A model generated the notes under the pieces. The model made no database searches and was not told where the DNA came from. It saw nothing but the letters and a program-made list of their open reading frames with translations. 64,000 nucleotides of DNA from Buddleja alternifolia (taxonomy: Eukaryota; Streptophyta; Magnoliopsida; Lamiales; Scrophulariaceae): the NCBI GenBank assembly GCA_019426215.1, contig CM033405.1, positions 31,216,199 to 31,280,198 of the forward strand. The letters are read 5' to 3'. Each line of letters opens with the position of its first letter. Position 1 is the first letter of the stretch. Below, one piece after another: positions 56,374-64,000 of this stretch. A program made the translations under genes and the position numbers.

Positions 56374-57708
56374 TTAGAGATATTGGATTGGCTGAAGTTT
56401 CTCAATGTGAGGCAGCTCGATGTCCCCATTTTCTATTAAAGATTCAATTCTCTCTTTGAGGATAAAGCACTCTTCAATCGAGTGTCCCACTAGACGATAG
56501 TATGGGCAGTACCTGGGGTTATCAGTTTTCCCAACTTCCCCTGGTCTTTTTGCTTCAGGCAGATCTATAAGGCCTTGATCTTTCAATTCCTCAAATAGAT
56601 CTTTTAGAATTTCATCGGGGAAGGAAAATTTCTTTTCCATTCTTTCCTTGAAAGATGGTCTACTTCCCCCACTCATATTTACCTTCGTATCTTCTCTTTT
56701 AGGTTTGCCAATATTGATGGGCGATTTTTTCTTTGTCTCAACCACTGCAGTTTCGACCTTTTCATTTGCCCTTGGCCGTACCCGCCTCTTTCCCATATGT
56801 GTTTCTAGATCATGTGCCTTAGTGCACAAGTCATTGAAACCATCAAAGGTTTGAGGCATGAGATGAACAGATAGCTCGTGCTTAAGATTATTAAGACACA
56901 TACGAACCATTTCTGCTTGGGTGAATTTTTGTTGACATCTGAAGGTCAAGGCTTGCCATCTGGCAATGAAGTCAGAAACAGATTCATTGTCTCTTTGTTT
57001 GGTTTCAATGAGCTCTGCGACTCCTACCCTTCTTTCAGTGTTGCTAAACTGATTGTAAAATTCCCTTATTAGGGAGTCCCAATCAGAGATTGAGCCTTCT
57101 GGTAAATTTGAATACCATACAAACGCAGGCCCTTCCAGAGATTGGACAAACAGTTGCAGCCAAAGAAGCTTATTTTCACCCAATTGCGCTAATCGTGCAA
57201 TAAAATGGGCTACGTGTTCTCTTGGATTTCCTTTTCCATCAAACCGTCTAAACTCTGGTTGAGTAAATCCCGGAGGGAAAGGTACTTTATCGACCCACGA
57301 GGGATATGGTTTTGTGACGATTTTGAGGTTATGCGTCATACCATCCTCGTTCCTCTTGATTTCTCTTTTTATAAGATCATCGACGCATGCGAGGAGAGAG
57401 GGGTCGAGTGATCCTCCCATGATAGGAATTGGTAGAGGATTAGCCTTGTAAGGGTCAGAATAGGGGTTCCCATACGATTGGGTATTGTACCCTACTTGAG
57501 CATTGGCCCCAATCCATGTTTGGGGTGGAGTGACGGGTTTGGACCCCTTCAGCTTCTTATGAGTGGACCTTGGTCGTGTTGAGTTTGGTTCAAGTATTTG
57601 TGGGTTTGTGGTGGTTCGAGATAATTGTGTCACCAATCCTTCCACTTGAGCCATCAATAACGTCATTTGGCGATCTTGGTGGGCTATTTGTGCCTTCAAC
57701 GTAGCCAC
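56374..57708 (-). CDS. Ogre-like gag with capsid domain and zinc knuckle
   Basis: 444 aa open frame. The N-terminal part (MATLKAQIAHQDRQMTLLMA) looks like a coiled coil. The retrotransposon gag domain runs from about residue 130 (WVDKVPFPPGFTQPEFRRF) through GPAFVWYSNLPEGSISDWDS and KQRDNESVSDFIARW. Near the C-terminus CPYYRLVGHSIEECFILK is a zinc-knuckle-like motif of the form seen in Tat elements. The frame upstream (RSIESTPEQARRNNDE) is still open, so gag probably starts further 5', joined to the ORF at 57780 by a frame change. Confidence 0.9.
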   Translation of the reverse strand: MATLKAQIAHQDRQMTLLMAQVEGLVTQLSRTTTNPQILEPNSTRPRSTHKKLKGSKPVTPPQTWIGANAQVGYNTQSYGNPYSDPYKANPLPIPIMGGSLDPSLLACVDDLIKREIKRNEDGMTHNLKIVTKPYPSWVDKVPFPPGFTQPEFRRFDGKGNPREHVAHFIARLAQLGENKLLWLQLFVQSLEGPAFVWYSNLPEGSISDWDSLIREFYNQFSNTERRVGVAELIETKQRDNESVSDFIARWQALTFRCQQKFTQAEMVRMCLNNLKHELSVHLMPQTFDGFNDLCTKAHDLETHMGKRRVRPRANEKVETAVVETKKKSPINIGKPKREDTKVNMSGGSRPSFKERMEKKFSFPDEILKDLFEELKDQGLIDLPEAKRPGEVGKTDNPRYCPYYRLVGHSIEECFILKERIESLIENGDIELPHIEKLQPIQYL

Positions 57709-57779
57709 TTCATCATTATTTCGTCTTGCTTGTTCAGGTGTACTCTCTATCGAACGAGAGGAGGACGAAGAGCTAGAAG

Positions 57780-59242
57780 CTACTTCTTCTTTTTCCTTGT
57801 ATCACCTTCTTTAAATAGAGGGTTCAATATTTCATTCATCATGGTCTTTGTAGACACCAAAGGATCTCGGGGAAGGTTGGTTCTTTTGCTTGGTTCTTCC
57901 CCACTTGAACTAGAGCTAGACTTTAACAAACCTTCAACATTCTTTTTTGGTTCGTTGTTCTTTGTTCTAGGACGAGGATTATGACCCTTATTTCCTTCTA
58001 GTTGGAAGACGGGAGATTGCCTAATTTCTCCACTTTCCAAACTTTTGTTTGTAGCAGCAGCTAATACCGTTGCATTCGTTTGTGCAGCTGGATTTGAAGA
58101 AGTAGTGGCTTTAGACCTTGTACTAATGGTCATGACTACTTCTCTAGTAAGAGGTTTGTATCCCTTTCTAGCCTTAAGCAGAACCCGCCCATCCTTCAAA
58201 ATGGGGAGTTTGTTCGTTTCTCTCCCTTGACGAATATCATATTTTCGATAGGGAGTTCCCTTGTTTGACTTGGCAGTCAAGATAGGAATGGGAGATAGGT
58301 CTCTTTTAGTGTCTCCCCTTTTATTCTTCTCAGAATATAAAGGTTTCTTTGCAGGGCTAGCCTTGTAAAGCACCTTTATTTGCCCAATATGGCAAGGTTG
58401 ATTTATTTGTAGCATTGGTGGGTTTTTAACCACTTCTTGCTTTGTTTTATCCATGGCCAACTTGATATTTGGCTCATGGTGTTTGCCAACCTTGACTCCC
58501 TTAATAGGGCGACTAGGTTTTGGCCCCCTCCTTCCTAGGGGTTGGGGGTTCATGGCTTTCCGAGGAGGTATGTGAAATTCCCGATGTTGAGAATTCATCT
58601 CCCCTCTACTTAAATAGACTTGACTCCTCCTATGCCCAACGGGTTTGGGAGCCAAGTCATGTCGTGGATTTTTTTGTAACCCATTTTGTTGAGGGTATCT
58701 TTTGACCCGCCTCATATTGGTTTGGGATCCCTCTTTCGTCGTAAGCCCGTATGAGTTGGGTCTTACAACAATTGTTTCTTTGTGCCCTAGAGTTGGAGTG
58801 CCTTTGCCCCTGTAAGCATATTTTCTTTTTGGGCTCTGGACTCCGGGCTCAAAGGCAGAAGAAAATTGGCTCCTCCCCAAGGAGGGCTCATTTTTTCATT
58901 GCCATGTTGGTCTTTTAATGCCCAAGGGCGATTGACCACTGAAAAGGGGTACGGGAGTTCTTGACTCATCACCCACGTCTCTTTTTTGTTAAACCCGTTT
59001 GTATTTAGGGCAACATTTTTCATCCCACGAGGTTGTGGGCTCGTTTCTACAATATTTAGCCCTTGAAATTTTAGGCTCGTGGATTTCTTCAGCCAAACTT
59101 GTTTGGGTTTCGCCACATGAATTGTGTTGCAGGATACCGGTGGAGTCAACAGCGCATCTTTCCATGTTTTAGCTATCGACTCTTGCTTATGGATCACTAG
59201 TATGAAGTTTGGCTTCACTACCACAATTTCAGTCCTATTCAC
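57780..59242 (-). pseudogene. Extra ORF upstream of gag (Ogre-type ORF1), frameshifted
   Basis: Two overlapping frames: 58787-59242 (151 aa) and 57780-58880 (366 aa), joined by one frame shift near 58860-58890. The protein is very basic and Pro-rich (RRGPKPSRPIKGVKVGK, LPILKDGRVLLKARKGYKPL) with a Ser tract near the end (SSSSSSGEEPSKR). I see no known domain. Position before gag is as in Ogre elements, whose ORF1 has no established function. Confidence 0.65.
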
Positions 59243-59328
59243 ACTTAATAAAAAGTTAGTAATGGTGGTATGGACAAATAAAATAACATAAAATTTTATT
59301 TAATTCCTAAAGATGGGAGGAGAAACAA

Positions 59329-59346
59329 GTCCCACTGGGCGTGCCA
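59329..59346 (-). other. Primer-binding site of the Ogre-like element
   Basis: On the minus strand TGGCACGCCCAGTGGGAC lies six bases inside the LTR. It begins with TGG, complementary to a tRNA 3' CCA end. I cannot name the tRNA with certainty. Confidence 0.75.
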
Positions 59347-59352
59347 GAAATT

Positions 59353-59593
59353 TGATGACACAAAAATTTCGAACAAATATGTATTTGATTTCCATTTTTT
59401 ATATATTTTGGAAAATTCCCGTGAAAGGGTACTCGAAACTTTTGGTCAAGAAATCCCCCTCGTTCGTATGTGGGAACGGGGTTTATTATTTGAGTGGGTT
59501 CGACTTGTTTCCGACTAGCGTAAACACCAACCGTTAATCACACAATATGCAACCTCCGATTAAAGGAATTAAATGAATGACGTTAAATGAATA

Positions 59594-59627
<34 letters not shown>

Positions 59628-60896
59628 CACACACACGCACGCAGAAGCCATGCATTTGGAACACTGATAACATCACAATCGAATTAATATCAAATAATCA
59701 TAACATATAAGAGAAACGAGCAAACTTGGATGAGTATTTACTTAAATACACAAACATGCATTAACTTCTTTTCTTGCATGAACATCAGATGGGACATACA
59801 TAACAGCAAAAAAAAAAAAGAGAGTTACTTCACTGCTTATGCCAGTCTATACCTAGCCATAGCAGAATGTGGGAGCTTGATTGATCACCGTCTTCTACCT
59901 TTCCTTCCTCCCGAAAGTGACAGTAGAATAGATTCTCTCCTTTAAGCTTCTGCCCACCTTTTGCTCTTCTTTATTTCCCCAAGCTTTTTATTTTTTATTT
60001 TATTCCTCTCAATCTTTCTTTCTTTTCTTTTTCTTTTACTTTCTCTCCCCCCCTTCTTCACTTCGCAGCATCCCTTTATATAGAGGTGGTAGCTTGGAGT
60101 TCAACTCTTGTGTAGTTGTAGGATATATTATTTGTACTTATCAATTTGTTGAAACTGATAAGCTTTATCCACAAAAATCTCATTCATGTTTGGCATGGTA
60201 ATTCTTTTAGATAAGAATTAAAGATGCTACAAATCTATCTTCAATCAGAGATGAGATCAAACTTATTTTTCCATTAGACCCTTGATTTTGATTGGCTTAC
60301 AAGAAAAAAATAATAAATATTTTAAATGACAAATATTTATTATCTTCAAATAAAATACTAACCTGCAGCCATATTTTTTCGGTCAATGGATTACTTTTAA
60401 CTCTAAAAGATAGAGTTCTTAATTATTTGATAAGATTTGGCCTTATATTCACCACAAGAGTTCAAAAAGAATCACCCCATGCATATCCACGTGCATTTTT
60501 GAAGAGGCCTACCTTGAATTCTTCAAGACTTTTGTTTCTTGTAGTCCTTTTAATATGGATAATTACAAGAATGATTTTATCACCAAAGAACAATATCTCA
60601 TGGGATTTAGTTTAAGAGTCATCCGAGCGTCTTTCAAGGAAAATGATTTACTCGAAATAATATTTTTATTTCACCAAGTAGACTTTATTAGTGAAATATC
60701 AAATATTTTCAAATTTATTTAATCATAATATTCCATGACTTTAGGAATTTAATATGATATAGAAACTTCTTATTTCACTAATCTTATCTAGCGAAATATT
60801 AAGTATTTTGGTTCTAGAACCACGACATATCATAATTTTATTAATGTCAAGATATTAAATATAATGACAAAAATATATAAAATTTTCATGTCAACA
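59353..60896 (-). repeat. LTR of the Ogre-like element (5' LTR on the minus strand)
   Basis: Starts TGATGACAC and ends TGTCAACA on the + strand. Nearly identical to 41329-42861. The LTR contains a pyrimidine-rich block (about 59990-60060) on the + strand. Confidence 0.92.
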
Positions 60897-60973
60897 GTGA
60901 CTAAATTTGAAAAATTCGTAATTGAACTAGGTAAAAGTTATGGGATGAAAAATGCAATTTCCCCCCTAATCCT

Positions 60974-61293
60974 GCCAGAAGTATCTTTATGATATTATCG
61001 AGATTCAAGAATTTTAATTCCATAATTATTCCGTAATGCTCGCTTTTTTTGGTTTTCCCCAATAATATTTTATGCATATTTCACATGGGTTAAGATTTTA
61101 GATTGATACTCTTAGTTTCTAAATCCTAACAAACTACACTTATAGCTCCCATAAAACAGCATATGAAACCCTAACAAACTCCTCCACTTATACCTCCAAT
61201 AAAACCGTGTATGTATATATATAAGTATATACATAGAGAGTTACTGGGTTTAGGGTTTAGGGACAAACAAAAAACATAAACAATTACATAATC
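60974..61293 (+). promoter_or_regulatory. Promoter region of small membrane protein copy 2
   Basis: GATTGATACTCTTAGTTTC, CTAAATCCTAACAAACT and AAACCCTAACAAACTCC (61100-61180) match the upstream region of copy 1 and, in part, 33164-33190. TATATATATAAGTATATAC at about 61213 is a candidate TATA region, about 80 bases before the start codon. Confidence 0.55.
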
Positions 61294-61743
61294 ATGGACA
61301 CCATCAGCAGCAAAAGATCATCCAAAACAACATCCTCATCATCAATGGTCATAATTATCATCGTCGTGATAATTGGAGGTGGATTTCTACAGTATTATTA
61401 CTCACAACTACTACCATTTATTAACAAAGGTGGTCGCAACAAATTATCGAGTAACAAGGCGTTTGAAAAAGAAGCGAAGTTGTGGTTGTGGTGCATGACT
61501 CGCAAAACTTCTTTATGGGGACCGTATGAATCAAGAGAGGAGCAACTTCGAGGGGATATATGCTATGGTTATGATACATTAGCAAGCATAGCTTACCAAG
61601 GCTCCGGATTTTTATCACCAGCATACGTAGAAGCCCTCAAAATTTATCACAGGAAAAATCAAACTGAAATAGATATTCATATTTGTCGCATGGATTACAA
61701 ACGATGTCCTAATGAAACTCGGCCCCTTGCTTGGTTTAATTAG
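61294..61743 (+). CDS. Small single-pass membrane protein, unknown function (copy 2)
   Basis: Single exon, 149 aa, the intact paralogue of 22939-23412. The N-terminus is MDTISSKRSSKTTSSSS, with a membrane helix at about residues 18-40 (MVIIIIVVIIGGGFLQYYY), then QLLPFINK and KLSSNKAFEKEAKLWLWCM. The C-terminal region has Cys residues in WLWCM, DICYGYD, HICRMDYKRC and the sequons NQT and NET. It lacks the SCC tail of copy 1 and ends PLAWFN. Likely a type II membrane or secreted-after-cleavage protein. I do not recognise the family and propose no function. Confidence 0.65.
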   Translation: MDTISSKRSSKTTSSSSMVIIIIVVIIGGGFLQYYYSQLLPFINKGGRNKLSSNKAFEKEAKLWLWCMTRKTSLWGPYESREEQLRGDICYGYDTLASIAYQGSGFLSPAYVEALKIYHRKNQTEIDIHICRMDYKRCPNETRPLAWFN

Positions 61744-64000
61744 TTTATCCCGCCTGCTGATTTCTTCTTCTTTATTTTTTTCTGATCAAGTGCCTGATAT
61801 GTCATAATGAGATTTGTTTGATTATATTGCTTTGCACATATCATTGTTATTTAAGGTTGTTTTTATAAAACTTTTAGGAGATCAATGATTTGATCGCCTT
61901 GTATATTCAATATATTTGTGTTTCATTTTCATCAGTTCCAACTTCAAATGATTTGTGCATCTAACAACTTAAATGGGCGGCGCCGGAGAAAGGTGGAGTG
62001 GCGACCGACAATGGTGGTGGTGGCGGCGGCGGCGGCGCCTGAAGGAGGTGAAGGGTGGGTGTTTGGTGAGATTAGGTTTTGTTGAGGTAGGAGTTATAAA
62101 CCTAGATTAAAGGTTTGGATTTGGGTCTGGGTCAGGTCTAGGTTTGGGTCTAAGCTTAGTTCTGGGTTGGGGTTTGGGTCTAGACCCAAACTAAATATTT
62201 GGGTCGGGTCTAGACCCAAAAATTTGGGTCTGGGTCTGGGTAAGACCTACCCATTGCTAGGCCTCGAACCAACCTGACGTATACGATGGTTTGGACGGTT
62301 TTACAGGAAAAATATTCAATTCGACCCAACATGTATGCGGGTTGACAAAATATCAAATCGAAACCACTTAGTTATCTTTGCAAATCGGCGGTTCAGGTAG
62401 GTCAATTCAATGTATTTCATGGGTGGGTTAATGGGTTATCGAGTTATATATAATTATAGTTCTTATGATTTATTTATAGTTACACCGTAAATAAGAAATT
62501 AATGAACATATTTGTTGATGTATATTTAATTAAACAAATTAAATATGTGGGGAATATGAAAATAAGTGGTGTATAAAAATCACATTATCATGATTTTCAT
62601 GAGTGGAAACTCTCCAATTTTGATAAACTAAATAATTATTTAAATTCAACATATCTCTCCATCTATCCTATTCTATTAAATCAAATGTAATATAACCATA
62701 CGAAATGTATTTTCGTAAAAATAATAATTTCGCTAGTATATATAAATTGTGAGGATTTTTAATATGAAAAAAAAAAAATAGGTGCATAGATATTTGCATC
62801 CTTGATATTGGGACTCGATTATGAAAGGATGCAGGGCCACTAGATCGGTAAAGATGTTTGTGGCAATATAGGTGCATTGACCCTTCAACTTTTGAAGCAC
62901 CGAATAAAATCGTCCTCCTACAATTGTTGTTCTAACATTATCACTAGTCATATTTGTGGTAGGAGCTAATATTATAGAATGTACTCGTGATTATCCAAAT
63001 TTTTTACTAGGGGTGTGATGCGGTATCAAAAAGTTAGGTAATTTATGTGAGAAGCACCTGGTGATGGAATCCGATCTGACGCACAATTGACGAAACACAA
63101 GGTTGATTTTATATGAACTGCACTCGCTCAAAGCAAGCTGCTTAAATACTTACTTTGATAGGATCAAATCTTTTCGTAATTCTATAATGTGATAGCTCTC
63201 AATAGACTCTAACACTTTCTCTTTAGCAGTCTTTTTCTCTTAAGAGCAGATAATGATTATTTATCATCAGTTTGTGGTATTTATAGTGTTGGGCATGGGA
63301 TGTGGGCCGAAAACCCTACAATCAGCACATCATACTATAATTAAATATAAAATTATATTTATTAATATAATTATCTTTGCCCAGATATTTTATCCTGTTT
63401 ACCATACTGGGCCCATTTCGTGGCGAACCATTAATCTGTAAGCCCAACCAATTAAGTTGGACCATATTGGCTCTGATTAATCCATTCAGGCTATTCTAAC
63501 CAAAATATGTATTATTTACAAATATGCCCTTAGGATTTATATGGCACATCAGGATGTCCCATGAGCTTGAAGTTTGTAGCTCGAGCTCAAACGTGGGTTG
63601 ATCTGAGCTCATGCTTGAGCTCAAAAGAATTAACAATTATATATTCTAATATTCTATTAATTTAAATATTATTAATATTTATTATTATAATCATAATGAA
63701 TACACATCATTATTTATATTATATATATAAAAAAATAGAAATTATTTTTTACTATAGGCTCTCAAGCCTTACAACATGTATAAATTCGCTCGAGCTCGGT
63801 TCTTTAGACTCGACTCGAGCTTGACTCGATGCACCCCCTATTTTCTAACGTCGAAGTTTTGACTTGATGTTATACATACATAATGTGTAGCACGTGTATA
63901 CACGATGATGAACATGAGATGTAGACCAGCGGTTGGACCAAACGATGCGTGGCCCACTTGGTCAAAATGTTAGTTGGTCCTGGCAGAGCCGAGCCAAACC
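61744..64000. other. Repeat-rich right edge, no gene seen
   Basis: GGTGGTGGTGGCGGCGGC run at about 62010-62040; GGGTCTGGGTC-type repeats at 62110-62260; AACCCACCCAT/GGGTTGACAAA words typical of plant hAT MITE ends (62280-62440). A stretch with GCTCGAGCTCAAAC and CTCGAGCTCGG (63575-63820) ends in TGCACCCCCTA at 63829-63839, another MITE-like end whose partner may be TAGGGGTGTGATG at 63008. No reading frame looks coding. Confidence 0.45.
62110..62260. repeat. Degenerate GGGTCTGG tandem repeat with palindromic units
   Basis: Variants of TTGGGTCTGGGTC recur about ten times, and GGGTCTAGACCCAAA occurs twice as a self-complementary word. Confidence 0.75.

Larger units (their letters stand above)
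51261..56660 (-). repeat. Internal duplicated unit 2 of the Ogre-like element
   Basis: Second copy of 45770-51155. The first 300 bases after the N run are very indel-rich compared with unit 1. The rest is nearly identical. Confidence 0.85.
41329..60896 (-). mobile_element. Tat/Ogre-like Ty3-gypsy retrotransposon, minus strand
   Basis: LTRs at 41329-42861 and 59353-60896, with TSD GTGAC (41324-41328 and 60897-60901). Read on the minus strand the LTR starts TGTTGACATG and ends GTCATCA. Order on the minus strand: LTR, primer site, upstream ORF, gag, further gag-like modules, protease (DGGS), reverse transcriptase (YVDD), RNase H, a second RNase H, integrase, long non-coding tail, polypurine tract, LTR. 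Dual RNase H and an extra ORF before gag point to the Tat clade, near Ogre. A 5.4-kb internal stretch appears twice around an N run (51156-51260), so the span of 19.6 kb is probably inflated by assembly. As written, the reading frames carry many indels. Confidence 0.92.
40949..60964. mobile_element. Mutator-like MITE (about 443 bp) interrupted by the Ogre-like element
   Basis: The left piece (40949-41328) starts GGGGAAAATTACACTTCTC. The right piece (60902-60964) ends as the complement of GGGGGAAATTGCATTTTTC. CCTGATTCT (40940-40948) and CCTAATCCT (60965-60973) are probable 9-bp targets, 7 of 9 matching. The inner sequence is closely related to the element at 2311-2766, for example GTCCCAATCGATGTTTCC against GTCCCAATTGAGTATTCC. 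The large retroelement inserted into it later. Confidence 0.8.

Noticed and set aside
62668..62951. Two minus-strand frames of about 70 aa at the right edge
   Set aside because: AT-rich, overlapping one another in different frames, with no motif.
63008..63839. MITE bounded by TAGGGGTGTGATG and TGCACCCCCTA
   Set aside because: Ends are only loosely similar and flanking octamers do not match, so I kept it as a remark and not a feature.

Overview
This is nuclear DNA from a flowering plant, most likely a eudicot. The evidence is AT-rich intergenic DNA, GT-AG introns of plant size, plant-type retrotransposons (Tat/Ogre-like Ty3-gypsy and Ty1-copia) and many small terminal-inverted-repeat elements. 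I cannot name the species.

Left third (1-22,100): two apparently intact host genes, both on the + strand. The first (4347-9949, six coding exons, about 749 aa as modelled) ends in a SANT/Myb-like domain resembling the C-terminal region of CHD3-type CHR4/PICKLE-related proteins, but has no helicase. The second (14644-22044, ten coding exons, 501 aa) is a plant NEMP/DUF2215 nuclear-envelope membrane protein. Its introns join cleanly in frame, so it is the best-supported gene in the window. Introns and flanks hold many miniature elements. Several have target-site duplications (TSDs) visible by eye: Mutator-like at 2311-2766 and 11120-11499 with perfect 9-bp TSDs, hAT-like at 414-1146 and 11854-13382 with perfect 8-bp TSDs.

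Middle (22,900-41,300): a small single-pass membrane protein gene (22939-23412) that I do not recognise; a decayed LINE (about 24,430-26,115); a GC-rich island between inverted repeats; an aspartic protease gene of the nepenthesin type split by a short copia element with CAAAT duplications; a CACTA terminus; a second copia element lacking most of its reverse transcriptase; and a ruined third copy of the small membrane protein gene, split by a hAT-like element.

Right third (41,329-60,896): one very large minus-strand Tat/Ogre-like Ty3-gypsy element with about 1.54-kb LTRs that look about 99% identical and a GTGAC duplication. It sits inside an older Mutator-like miniature element. A roughly 5.4-kb internal segment is present twice on either side of a 105-base run of N. 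The sequence beside the N run is full of one-base indels, so I think the duplication is an assembly artefact and the real element is nearer 14 kb. The element carries what look like three successive gag-type modules, a protease with a DGGS site, reverse transcriptase, two RNase H domains, and an integrase whose catalytic Glu is replaced by Lys. The end of the window has an intact paralogue of the small membrane protein gene (61294-61743) and AT-rich repeat-laden DNA.

I see no operon-like logic, CRISPR array, rRNA or recognisable tRNA gene. The most distinctive content is the nested transposon history, the three-copy family of small membrane proteins of unknown function, and the multi-gag Ogre-like element.
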